Source of the DNA: Endomychus coccineus
Taxonomy: Eukaryota > Arthropoda > Insecta > Coleoptera > Endomychidae
Direction of reading: 5' to 3'
Length of the DNA stretch: 64,000 nt
Assembly (NCBI GenBank): GCA_958510875.1
Contig: OY294068.1
Span: 21,742,297-21,806,296, forward strand
In this document: positions 1-11,240 of the stretch, in pieces
Layout: the number at the start of each line of letters is the position of its first letter
Numbering within the stretch: position 1 is the stretch's first letter
The notes under the pieces: generated by a model
Seen by the model: only the letters and a program-made list of their open reading frames with translations
Database searches by the model: none
Told to the model about the DNA's origin: nothing
Made by a program: the position numbers and the translations under genes

Positions 1-400
1 AACAAAAAAGGATATGAAAAACCTGTAAAAGTCTCTCATTCATTGCGAATCTAGGTACCATAAATGTGTAATTATTATCCTATTATATTATTATCACTAT
101 TACCCAAGGCTTGGAATCATTCTAAATTAATAATGTTCATTGTGAATTGGAAACATATGTGTACAAGGTGTTAACAAAAAGAAGAAATGCATAACTACAT
201 CTCTGACTTCTCGAACTTCCATCGTCTTGGAAAAATTCTTTTCAATCTGCAATAGGCTCATTCAACATTTTTTTTATTTCATAATTCAAAAGTACTGTAC
301 TCAAATAGTCTAACTACCAAAAATTTTTGTTTTTATTTACATGTTTAAAGCCTAAAATTAATATTTGATATTCGTGCGCGTCTAAACGAGGCGTGGCTGA
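1..400. other. AT-rich sequence, no gene seen
   Basis: No reading frame with family features and no repeat structure is visible before the THAP element begins. Confidence 0.6.
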
Positions 401-402
401 TT

Positions 403-1335
403 GTGACGTCACTATACGTACGGTTGATGTGCGCCAGACAAGAGGTATTCGTTATTAGTCAACTCGGGTCAGTTTTCGTTGTGTGTTGACTATAATGTAT
501 CGTGAATTTACTGTCGTTTGGTTTATAATGAGCGATAAAAAGAGTTTTCGCAAAAGTTGCGTGGTACCAGAGTGTAGGAATACATCTATAAATGCACCGG
601 ATAAGCTATTCATTTGTTTGCCTGCCAACCAAAAAGTAAGAAAGGCTTGGCAGCGTGCTATGCGTAGAACTGATTTTGTGCGTGACAAAGGATCGAGATA
701 ATGTTGCCAAGATCATTTTGATGTAAGCATATCAATATAATGAAGGCGAGTTTAATTTCAAATACATCATTTTCATATCAGGTTGAAAAGGACATAGAAA
801 ATTACATGTACTTAAAAACTATGGAAAGTGGCAGAATACAAATGAAGCCAGGTGTAATATCGCATATTTTTGATTGCCAAAAAAACCGCACTTATTCATA
901 TAGTACCGAACCTAGGGAAGTATTCAAAAAACGGGAAAAACTAAATTACATCACTGAAATTTCTGATAATGACTTGGCTGCTCTTAATGAAGACACAGAA
1001 AGAGAAACTACTACTGCGACAAAAACCGCGGATCGTGGTATTCAAGTGAATTTGCAGTGTAAGTATAGAAGAATACTTCTGATAAAATCTAGTGTGTTTA
1101 CTACCGTTGTAATTTTACTCCTTTCATTTAGCTGCTAATAAAGTCCTTATTTTTGTTGAAATAGTCCATTATTATAAATATATCGACTTCTGGTAGATTA
1201 CCAGAATCAGCTTTCATAAATCCAGCTTCCAATGCGTACATTAAAAAAAAACAACACACTTCACCATCAGCATAAATACGAGTAAAACAAGCGATGCCAC
1301 GGCCACTAGACTATGTGTGCGTATAGTGACGTCAC
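403..1335. mobile_element. Small degenerate DNA transposon with THAP-domain gene
   Basis: A 19-bp motif, GTGACGTCACTATACGYAC, lies at 403-421 and recurs inverted at 1317-1335, with one mismatch. It brackets the THAP pseudogene. This suggests short, possibly internal, terminal inverted repeats of a DNA transposon; THAP domains are the DNA-binding part of P-element-type and related transposases. The outer ends and target duplication are not clear. No catalytic domain remains, so this is a deletion derivative at best. A host gene with coincidental flanking palindromes is the alternative. Confidence 0.45.
528..1138 (+). pseudogene. THAP zinc-finger protein, interrupted by a stop
   Basis: The frame from the ATG at 528 opens with a THAP signature: C-x4-C near residues 12-17, then an aromatic/basic stretch, and C-x2-H (C-Q-D-H-F) near residues 60-63. 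A TAA at 699-701 interrupts the frame just before the C-x2-H pair, so the domain is broken. After H-F-D there is a consensus donor (GTAAGC at 723) and an acceptor ending at 781. Removing this 59-nt intron joins the frame to 782-1138, which continues with the tail usual in insect THAP proteins (E-N-Y-M, then P-G-V-I-x-H-I-F-D-C-Q). A second donor-like GTAAGT near 1060 suggests a further exon that is absent. THAP domains bind DNA in the nucleus. Whether the source was a transposase or a host factor cannot be told. Confidence 0.6.
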
Positions 1336-4185
1336 TCGCTGTTCTCGGTACTTTTTCAACAGCGCAACTTCAACTTGAATTATTTCAGTACAGGATAAAG
1401 CTATTGGTCTGAATTTTTTTTCAGTATATTAGGGGTCCAGACACTACAAGGAAATCCATAAAGAGGTTATATTGTTAATTTCACTGAACTATTGTGTTCA
1501 GGTAAACACTGACAAATCCTAAGGCTTCCAGGCTTTAGAAACACGGTATGAATCCGGTATTAGCGACAAATTCAGAGGCTACGAGAGAAGTATGATCATT
1601 ATCACCAAGGAAAAAACATACATTGCTTTTCTAAAATGGACCAAGGATAACAACATTATTTCAGATGGCTTTTACTTAAAATCACCTCTTCCATGATAAC
1701 GAACTCGACACATCTTCTAGTTCCAACCTAATCACCACTGTTGGGAAGAGAACAATTATTGCCCATTTTTGCAAAAATCAATGAAAGTTCACAAGCGACC
1801 CAAGCCATTGAAGAACAAATGGTAAAACAAGTCCACTCTAGTAAATGTAAGTATCTTTCCGCCCACTTAGCGAGAACGAGGAATCACTCTTGGAAAAACG
1901 TCTTTACAAACCCTAAAAGAGTTCACACTGTCAATATACTATAAAACTATGAATAACAAATAATCACCCTCATCCACTAAAAGTACTGTGGACCTTTCGG
2001 CTACCAAATAGCCATCATCAGAGAGAGAAAAATGATGTGACCTATATCTAAAATACGTTCGGCTAACGCTGATTTTTCACCATTATTTTTCTTGTTTTGG
2101 TTTCGGTTTGGCTGCGTCAAGAAAAATATTTACCCTGCATGATATAACAACCACATAATACGATTGATTAAAAATAAGACCTCGGCCGAAGAGATATAGG
2201 AGATTCAAAGATTTGTCAGCCCACAGTTTTCCATGCTTAGGCGTGAACTCAAAAGGGCAACGAATTCTGCCTATAATGAGTACATTGTGTTGATTGAAAC
2301 AATTCAAAATTCCTACGAAGCTTTGTAATTTTATTAATTCAAAGAACGTGGTTTTTCCGCTGAAATGAACTATGGCGATGGGAAGTTGACTACCCCGCAG
2401 GAAATTTCCAACACATTTGCTCATCTCTTCAGTCAAAGTTATACAACTCAACCCACCTTAGCCACAAAAAAACTTTGCTCAAATATCAATACGATTATCG
2501 TTTTTAGTGACTATTATGTTAAAATTTTGTTGCTTAGCTTTGATTAAGAATTTATTACTAATTGATGCAATATAATTAATACAGATAAAATATTTCCGCA
2601 AATAAAGATAACAGAAATATGTTTCACAGCTGGATGGGTTATCGTTGATGAAAACATGATATTGGAGAGGAACAACCTACTTAACATTTTCATAAAATAG
2701 ATAAAAATATATATAGAACGTGGTTCAGAATATTGATAGAATTACTTGTTACTAAAGGAAATAGTATACTGAACATATTATTATGAGAGAAATTTGTTAA
2801 CAATTCATTAACAAGCCAACAATTAGGTACTGGTAGGTACCTAATGTAATTACGAAGAAAAGGATAAAGTACAGGAATATGACGGAAAATTAGAGTGATT
2901 GCATTCTTGAGGTGAAAAAATTACTAGATCCCATAAGAATAAGGATATCGATAATGCAAACTTTTTGAATTAAGCTGAAAAATAGTCCGGAAGTTTTTTA
3001 CGTCTTCTCATTTCTAATTATGGTGAATTCAGACTCTTAAGCGCTGTCTGGAAGCTTGTCTTAGTAGAATCAGTAACGAAAAACCTAAATAATTAAAAAT
3101 AGTTACCACAAATTAATACATTATGTCAATCATTCGAACAACATTTTACTAAAATATATGAAAAAAAAATAAAAACATCATTGCATAAATTTTCGAAAAA
3201 TTGTTTGTCAAAAATATATTATAAATATAGATTTTAAATTTTAATGTCTTTAAGATCGTCAGGACCGGAGATAAAAGACACTGGCATTATTTATTTTTAC
3301 TGCCACACTGTATATCAGCTTTCTTATGAAATTAAATTATTTTCTCTAAAATAACTGCTAAATAAGATAATTTTGTTATTCGATGAAACAAATATGTAGG
3401 CAAAATGTTCAAATTTCCCTTTTTGGGATTAATACTGATGATGAAAAAAAAATAAGGGGAGTATTTTGATATAAATTTTACTCTTATTTATAGTGGGAGA
3501 TACAAGAACGTTCCAAGTTATATATAACTTCCGAAATTAAACCATTAATTTTCAACTTGTGTGCTTTATCAAGAAGTTCTGATCGTCTTCTAGACAGCCA
3601 TATATTTATAAATTAATCTTGCTGAATCAATAGCCGGAACTATCACTATATTCTTCACAACAATAATGAGGATATGAACAATGTCAGTCAATTTTAGTAC
3701 GATACATATTATCTGAAAAAAGTACCAGACTAGTATGGTTTTAAGAACGGGTACATTAATACTGTTGTTAAATATTCTTTATACCAAGATAGATAAAATA
3801 TTCCTTCTAGTTTGGCTCACATAGTAAATTGGAACGCAACCAATTAACGAAATTACAGCCCCTCTACTTTCAATTAGTTCAATAAAGTTGAAAAGTTTCA
3901 CTTATCATCCTTCATTAATTAATAAATCCTATAATTTCTTTTCTGAATTTGCAATACAACCGTTTTTAGATGTGATGATTTGATAACGTTTCCGACTTTG
4001 ACAAATCCGGGATTTATAAAATCGATTGTCAAACGTGGTCAAAATGCTATATGGACCAAATAAAGATGCTGTGAAGTAGACAACCCCATGTTTCAGTGTT
4101 TCATCGATGCTACCCATTTTCCTGTGTCCCTACCCTAACCGACATTTTATCCATTCCAGATTTATTATAAAAATACCAATGAAGA
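1336..4185. other. Intergenic AT-rich stretch without a recognised gene
   Basis: Apart from the hammerhead-like motif at about 2.0 kb, I find no protein family here. A 122-codon - strand frame at 2083-2451 and a 67-codon + frame at 1741-1944 match nothing I know. From 2.5 to 4.1 kb the sequence is AT-rich with no long frame. Confidence 0.5.
1984..2034 (-). ncRNA. Hammerhead-ribozyme-like motif (candidate)
   Basis: On the - strand the conserved core boxes occur in order and at natural spacing: CTGATGA (2015-2021), a stem-loop of five G-C/A-T pairs (GGCTA, TTTGG, TAGCC) and GAAA (1995-1998). A GTC follows a few bases later, close to where a minimal type I hammerhead would cleave. Such minimal hammerheads are typical of the terminal repeats of Penelope-like retroelements and of retrozymes in animals. 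I cannot draw a convincing stem I, so this may be a decayed copy. An AGGGTGATTATTT-type motif lies just downstream and recurs elsewhere in the window. Confidence 0.4.
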
Positions 4186-5275
4186 GGCCTCCCTCCTACA
4201 GTAAAATACTGCTGTATATGAAACTTTGTAACATCCGAGGTCTTTGCAAAAACATGAATAATGTTCATTACCAACTGCAGACAAACCAGACATACTGGCC
4301 TCAACTGAAACGCAGGTCAATCCATCTACGAACACGACCTATATGATTTGCCCTGGTTACGAACTCCACATTTGTTTCAGATTCAAAGGAGGTATTTGCC
4401 TCTATTCCAGAAATGATCTCTCATGCCACTGAGAGGAGAATGTAGAACCACAAGGATTCGATGTAATGTGGTTCAAGTTTGATAATCACCGACAGAAAAA
4501 ATTTGTCTGTTGTCTTTATTCATCACCAAATGAACCAGTTCATGATGAACTCTTTGAATTTCGTTCTCTGAAACGGGACCTCATTCAGCAAACTATCCAA
4601 CAACAGAAATTATTATTATGGGGGATTTCAACGTTCACCACTCCGCTTGACTCAAGTTCTCAAACAAGACGGATGACGCAGGGCGACAGGCCATTACCTA
4701 TGGTCTCAAGCAGTTACTTAATGAACCAATACGGATCCCTGATAACACTCACTCGTCACTACCAGTACTACGACATGTCCGTATATCACTCCAAAAACCA
4801 ATACAACACCTCCACCCACAGTTTGGCGTCACAACTGAGCCGACTGTGATAGTATCCGCATGTTTTTCTCCGATATTCCTTGGAAGAACGTATGTTTTGA
4901 ATCTGATGACCCAAGGCAATGTGCCACAGAGATCTCGGATATTATCACGCCAGGAATGAAAACTAACATACCCATACCAACAAATCACGGTCAACTGGTG
5001 AACGATGGTTCAATGAAATCTGTTCTAGGGCCGTCGAAACTAACAGCATATCGTCGTTGGTGCGGTAACCCATGCCTACAGACCAGAACAGAATATGCTG
5101 GAGCCAGACATGTGTGTAATGAAACAATAAACGCTTCGAAAGAAGCATATAATGCAGAAATAAGATCAAACTTTATCGATGGCCCGAATGGCTCCCATTT
5201 GTTTTGAACTCACGACAAAGCAATTGGTATAAATCTCACTTCCAGTTCATTCCCTCCCATAATCAAAGATTATGG
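4186..5275 (+). pseudogene. Degraded LINE ORF2, endonuclease region
   Basis: Frames shift repeatedly, but together they read as the N-terminal apurinic-like endonuclease of a non-LTR retrotransposon. The order is C-N-I-R-G-L near 4220, a collapsed L-T-E-T-Q-V-N-like stretch near 4310, a G-G-I-C-L-Y-S-R-N segment near 4390, V-C-C-L-Y-S-S-P-N near 4507 and a G-D-F-N-V-H-H equivalent near 4620. A linker then runs to about 5275. The catalytic GDFN and an SDH-like region can be placed only after frame correction, and no reverse transcriptase follows. The closest feel is the CR1/jockey group. It is a dead 5' fragment. Confidence 0.6.
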
Positions 5276-5286
5276 CTTACTAGCTA

Positions 5287-5706
5287 CTACACCACAAGAA
5301 GAAGCAAACCTCTACATATTTGGAAAATTGGTGAAAATAATAACGTATTTGTTCTGCAGAAGGGTAAATAAAATGCTTGTGTGGAACGGGTATCAGCAGG
5401 TAAAACGTATAAATTCAGCTTTGATAAAATTACAGGAGGGTCAACCAGGTTATGGATGACTTTATACAGGAATAAAATACTATGCATTTTATGTTTATGT
5501 TTATATAATTCTTTGCAAGGAAATTTATCTAATAGAGCCTGGTGGGAAAATCCAATAAATGGATAATTACCATCAGTTTTGAAGGCTAAATATACGCGCT
5601 CTGTTTTCTTTATATAAATTTTATAATGGAAGATTTGACCAGCCGCACCTACAGAAAGACGTACAATGGGTTGTAGAATAGTCTCTAAATATTGCTGAGC
5701 TGTCAA
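5287..5706 (-). pseudogene. LINE ORF2 C-terminal fragment, opposite strand
   Basis: An open 139-codon frame resembles the extreme C-terminus of jockey/CR1-type LINE ORF2. It has a hydrophobic L-F-L-Y-K-V-I-H-N-L stretch, then L-N-L-Y-V-P-like and T-R-x-T-x-x-F-Y-L-P motifs with F-S-P-I near the end. It lies head-to-head with the + strand endonuclease debris, so it is either a different element or an inverted piece. No upstream RT catalytic motif is attached. The call rests on recalled family patterns only. Confidence 0.4.
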
Positions 5707-6604
5707 AAACCATTTGGCAAAACGAGATCTGTTCTACTGCCAATAGTGATTTCACCCCATGCTATCACAGTACCACAACTAGATGTGTCTCAAACGTTCC
5801 AAATTTCCGGCTCATCTCCTCACTATTGTGCGACGAGAATCCGGATGAAATTCAAATATGGACTCGGGTACATTTGATTGGCCAGCGACACGATGAAGGT
5901 TGGCTTCGTGGAGTTGTCTTCTAGCAGTTCAGATGAAATATCTGCTCTGACATGCTGTTGTACAGCATCCACGTCCTGGATGTTGTTTCACTGGACTTCC
6001 ACTTTCCCTGAATAGCCTCTATAACCGACTGATGATAGTTTCACCCAAAAAAGGGCAGTTACATCGACTTGCCTCATGCCAGCTGTAGTGGTTGTTAATC
6101 ACTACTACTTAAAAAATTCTTGTTCTTTTAGTAATTTTATTTTTGTTGAAGGTTCTTGGAATTTTCTGATAATCTTGTTTAATTAAATTGTTTGCCTATG
6201 ACGACTCGATGATCTACGCTGCGGTTTTATGAAACGTGTTTGACGTTGAATCTGAAATAATTTTGAAAAGGCTTGTGTTTATTGGAGTAGAAGTAGAAGC
6301 GATTTTGGAGATACTGGGATTAGATATTTGAGAAAAATTCCAATTTTTTTCATCGATAGCAATTAATTTCCTGATGTCAGTTTTACCCGAAGATACAAAA
6401 GCAACTAGCATGGTTGGTGGAAGCTTTCTTAGGCACAACTTTTTCAATAAATCGTTATTAACTGCTGAGGAAGTTCCAATCCCAACTGTATTTCTCCTAT
6501 TTGATGTTTTCCTAATCATTTATTCATATAATATACATAGCAGCCAGATAGCAACAAAAATATCAACGATTTTTAAACAAACGTACCATTCAACTGAATA
6601 ATTT
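5707..6604. other. No recognised gene; possible further repeat debris
   Basis: Short frames on both strands do not match a family I know. A - strand frame at 6214-6519 (101 codons) is basic and Ser/Thr-rich without a recognisable domain. A hairpin-like GTAGTGGTTGTTAATCACTAC near 6089 resembles the short palindrome of the satellite that follows. Confidence 0.45.
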
Positions 6605-8175
6605 ATTATCAACAAAAATTCTGAGAATCAAAAAAAATTATCAGCCACATTGAAGAGTTTAATTTAACCTCAAGGAGTTCAGTAGTGACAACCACTACAG
6701 GCCCACTCGATTCATCACGTCACAGTTACCTAAATGTCATCGTTCTATTGCACACAGCATTGTTAGGAATGTTGTCGTCACTACACAAAATCACAACAGA
6801 ATGAATAAAATCGAACAATTTAAAGTAGCATGTGAATTCAATCTTTTTACATCTTTAGCAGAATACATTCACATTCACAGCAGAATAAATGAAATCGAAT
6901 AATTTAAACTAGCATGGTGAATTGTCAAGTTTCTTCATCTTTTTTTGGTCGTTCCAAACAAAAACTATTCTGCAAGAGCATTTCAACTGATAAATACTCC
7001 AAATATCCCTAGACTTTTCCGAAGTGTGTATATTTAATTAGGGCAAATCAAAACATATAACCAAAAATAAATTATCACCCACATTGAAGTTTTTAATTAA
7101 GCACAAGGAGCTTAGTAGTGACAACCACTACAGGTTCATCGCTTGATTCATCAAGTTTACAGTTACTTAAATATCGTCGTTCCATTGGGCACAATATTGT
7201 TAGGAATTTTGTCACTATACAAAATTACAGCAGAATGAACGAAACTGAATAATTTAAAGCAGCATGTGAATTCAATTTTTTCATATCTTTCGAGTTTGTC
7301 ACGTTTCTTAATCTTTTTTTTGGTGGTACCAAACAAAAACTATTCTGCAAGAGCATTTCAACTGATAAATACTCCAAATTTCTAGACTTTTCCGATGTGT
7401 GTATATTTAATTAGGGCAAATCAAAAAAAAAAGAACCAAAATTAAATTATCACCCACATTGAAGTTTATAATTAAGCACAAGGAGTTTAGTGGTGACAAC
7501 CACTACATACAGGCCCACCACTCGATTCATCACGTTTACAGTGACCTAAAGGTCGTCGTTTCATTGGACACAATATTGTTAGGAATTTTGTCACTATACA
7601 GTATCACAACAGAATGAATAAAATCGAACAGTTTAACGTAGCATGTGAATTCAATTTTTTTACATCTTTAGAGTATGTCATGTTGCTTTATCTTTTTTTT
7701 TGGTGGTGCCAAACAAAATCTATTCTCCATGAGCATCTCAACTGATAAATACTCCAAATATCCGTAGACTATTCCGATGTTTCTATATTCAATAAATCAA
7801 AACATATAACCAAAAATAAATTATGACCGACTTTGAAGTTTTTAATTAACAGCAAGGTGTTTAGTAGTGACAACCACTACATGCCCATCGCTGGATTCAT
7901 CACGTTTACAGTTACCTAAATATTTTCATTCCATTGGACACAATATTGGTAGGAATTTTGTCACTATACAAAATCACAGCAGAATGGATGGAAGCGAGTA
8001 ATTTAAACTAGCATGGTGAATTCAATACATATTTCGAGTTTGTCAAATTTCTTTATTTTTTTTTTGGTGGTTCCAAACAAAAACTATTCTGCATGAGCAT
8101 TTCAACTGATAAATACTCCAAATATCCCTAGTCTTTTCCGGTGTGTATATATTAAATTAGGGCAATTCAACACAT
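6605..8175. repeat. Tandem satellite, four diverged units of about 375 bp
   Basis: Four head-to-tail units are marked by the 17-bp hairpin GTAGTGACAACCACTAC at 6682, 7115, 7490 (GTGGTG variant) and 7864. The spacings are 433, 375 and 374 bp. Each unit also carries a TTGAAG-TTTTTAATTAA segment, a CACAATATTGTTAGGAATTT segment, a poly-T followed by GGTGGT-CCAAACAAAA, and a GATAAATACTCCAAAT block. The copies differ by substitutions and small indels, so the array is not young. There is no coding capacity. Confidence 0.85.
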
Positions 8176-9182
8176 ATAGCTATAAAGTTCTAAAGCTCTT
8201 AAACACGAAGATTCAATCTACTCGATTTATATTTAGATCAACGTCTTCATTCAAATTGGTTACAATGTTATGCATATGGTAATTAATTTTATTGGAGCAA
8301 ATTTCCTACGTGACTTTAAATAGCAGCAGGCGTTGGTAAGTCAAGGAAGAGACATGAACTTATGATGTTAAATTCGAAGCGAACTTGGAAAGCTAAGTCT
8401 ATATAAAAAGATGGGGGGATTATTACATAACAACGTTAGCCGGTTCAAATACCTTTGGGAGGTCGGCACGCCGAAAAGTACATTAGTTCCGTGAAACTTA
8501 CTGGTTGTGGAAGTGCTGCACATATCCCCCGGGTCCTGACACCCGGCGATGGAGGCTCCTGACAGACATAGGTCTGAGCTGACTAGCATCGCCCCGCGGT
8601 CAGCGCTGACTCACTCCCGTACATAACGCGGGGGTACCTCGTGCGACCCCGTTACGTCGCTAACTGGCAGCCTCGAGGATGTTCCACCAGATGGGCGCAT
8701 GCTCGCCCTCTCAGTCATGTGTTGAACAATTTTGTAAATCTTCATTTAAATTAGCTTCATTCATAATCGTTTTGTTGTCCATTTACGTGATTCAAATCCC
8801 TATTATGCCGTTAATGGTTTAAACTGATAATAGCTTCGGAATTGCAATAGCTACAGTAGCGAAAGAGACGCTGATGTCACGTTACATTGATTTCTTTCAC
8901 AGTCAGAATATTGTTCCGAACGGATTATGTAAGTTCTTCAAGGCTCGATTTTCGGAACAGTTAATTTCATTCGCCATTACAATAACGATCATTACTTTGT
9001 TAGAGAATGAATAGTGCCGTTTAGAATAATAATATTCGGAATTTTCTGAATGTGTGCTTAATTCCAAAAATAACATAATTACAGTACAGTTTATAATGAT
9101 ATAACCTACACTATAAGAGTAACTATGGGTACACTTCAACACTAATAAGTATAAAATAATCACCCTTAATAAACACAAGGGT
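8176..9182. other. Non-coding, with a GC-rich island at 8370-8720
   Basis: About 350 bp inside this stretch is clearly richer in G+C than its surroundings and CpG-containing, for example near 8610-8660. A - strand frame across 8368-8589 (73 codons) stays open, but I do not recognise it. The island could be the end of a retroelement, a promoter or a relic exon. The flanks are ordinary AT-rich sequence. Confidence 0.4.
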
Positions 9183-9730
9183 AAGGTGAAAAGTCTCTTA
9201 AATAAGAAACAAGAAATGATTTATTGGATCAAAGCTTATTTTATTCCCTTGTAGCCCGATACACTTCATCCAACGTTTTTCTAATTTTTCGATCCTTTCC
9301 AAATAATACGATTCCGGCAATCCTCCAAAATTGGCGTTTGTTTCAGCCGATGATCTCATCGTTGCAGCCTAATCTCCTTCCGCCGAGCCATTTCTTCAAG
9401 TTTGGAAATAGATAAAAATCGCGGGGGGCCAAATCTGGAGAATATGGTGGATAACGAACCAATTCTTAGCGCAGCTTGTGCAATTTTGCCATTGCGAATG
9501 CGCACCTGTGCGTGGGTGCGTTGTCCTGGTGGAATAGCACCTTCTTCTTTGCCAAATGCTGCCGCTTTCGCATAATATACGCCGGTGATCGTTTTGCCCA
9601 TTTCAAGGTAATCGATATCAACGATACCGTGTGCATCCCAAAAAAACTGTCGCCATGACTTTGTTGGTCGATAAGCCCACTTTGGCCTTTTTCGTCTTCG
9701 ATTCACCAGGACAAGTCCACTTTTCGACTG
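9183..9730 (-). pseudogene. mariner transposase, C-terminal half
   Basis: Read on the - strand with frame corrections, this matches the second half of the mariner at 24.4 kb. It starts at W-T-C-P-G-E-S-K, continues through V-F-W-D-A-H-G-I-V-x-I-D-Y-L, then an intact H-Q-D-N-A-P catalytic box, Y-S-P-D-L-A-P-x-D-F for the third acidic residue, and the K-K-W-L-G-G and Y-x-L-E-R-I-E-K-L tail. At least one stop (after A-K-L-H-K-L-R) and several frame slips inactivate it. The N-terminal half is missing here but present, same strand and family, at 13.46-14.10 kb. The two pieces are plausibly one element split by the LTR-like repeats between them. Confidence 0.8.
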
Positions 9731-9874
9731 ACATAATAATCTCTCAGGGTAAAAAAGGGTTGAAAGTGACCATAGAAATATACTTTTATCATGTAAAATT
9801 GAATTCTAAACACACTTCTTTGTAACTTGTCAATTTTCCCTAAAACCAATAGAAAGGAATATATATATATATAT

Positions 9875-11228
9875 ATATAGGAAATAAATTTAAAATTTTA
9901 GGGGTGGGGGAAAGTGGAGGTGGAAGGTCTAACTGCATTTTCCATTTCAATTATGATTTCCGATATGCGGGGTGGCAGTGATTAATGAGGCGGGTAAGGG
10001 TTGATTGTTGAATGATGTTAAAAATAGGGTATCCACTTTTTGACTATTAAGATTTTTCTCTGAAATCAACTGTAAGGAAATGTAATTTTATATTTTAAAC
10101 TGCCATTTTGCATCATCATCATTTAAAATAAGTTGAAAATCTCCAATAATTAAAAATTTAAAGAATACTAAATTCTGATTGGTCGATGCAATTTAATAAA
10201 CGTCAGAAGTAACAATGTAATAGTTCTGTCAGTTTGCAACAATCAACAAAGCATTCTTGATAGGTAAACTAAGCACCTCATTGGTTATTTTTGAAGATAC
10301 TTGGCGTCCTTTTTGAAGGCCTATAAAAGGCATCTGAAAACAAGCCAAGTCAGTTAGCCATCAACATCTGAAGAGTCAAGATACTCAAGCTACTCAAAAG
10401 ATTTCCATAACCTTAGTTTTTGGATAAACATCGGTGAACCCAAGTGTTCCAATAGCTTCGTAAGGTTGGAAGTAACCGAGGCAAATAAGTAATTTATACA
10501 AGTCAAGTAGTGTTCCCAGTCTTCGAACAAAGTTTTTAAAAGTTATTATAACCATAATTCACAAGTAGCATCGTATAATAGTTAGTCTTCGACAACGTTC
10601 CAAGACATCATTTAAGGTTTTATATCTTTTGAAAAAGAATAAGACAAGTTAACAATTATCAACAGTTCCTGATTTCTAAAGAAGTAACAACATTGTTTAC
10701 CTGTGTTTTGTTTATAGCAAAGTAATTGTGTTCTGATGAAATGAATTCCAAATTAATAAGAAGATTAAGCCAATTGAACATTGCCTACATTCAAACCATA
10801 TTCTTGGATATAAACTAAACGTAAGTTTATTTATTATTTCTCCATTGTATTATTATCTGTCTGTAAATCTGAAAGAAAGATTGTAGATTATAACTTTATA
10901 AACAAAGATAAATCGAAATAATCATTTTGAGGTTAGATCATAGATCTATTTGAACATAAAATTGTTAAAACTAATACTCGAGATTGTAGAAGTTAATACC
11001 CTAGATAAATTAGAGTCATAGAAATTTAAATATTAAAAGTTAGCATTCAATGAACCTTGTGTTTAATTCCATATATAATAAATTAAAAATAAAAAGGTAA
11101 AAGTTCAATATTCAAATCATTAGATTATTCAAATCAAAACAAATATAGGATTTAAAAATACAAATAAAAGCTAGCCGGAAGAATTAATAATAATTCATAA
11201 TAATTAAATAATAAACTCATAAGAGTTT
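9875..11228. repeat. Large direct repeat, copy 1 (LTR-like)
   Basis: This 1,354-bp block is nearly identical to 11241-13185 except for 585 bp absent here. It contains a perfect TATA box (TATAAAA, 10322-10328), followed by a purine/CTCAAG-rich leader like that of a retrotransposon R-U5 region, and no ORF. A promoter-bearing, non-coding, directly repeated block of this size suggests an LTR. Clear TG...CA ends are not visible. Confidence 0.55.
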
Positions 11229-11240
11229 AGTTAATAACAT

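Noticed and set aside
5707..6110. LINE reverse transcriptase on the + strand
   Set aside because: Short stretches looked LINE-like, but no catalytic or conserved RT motif could be placed.
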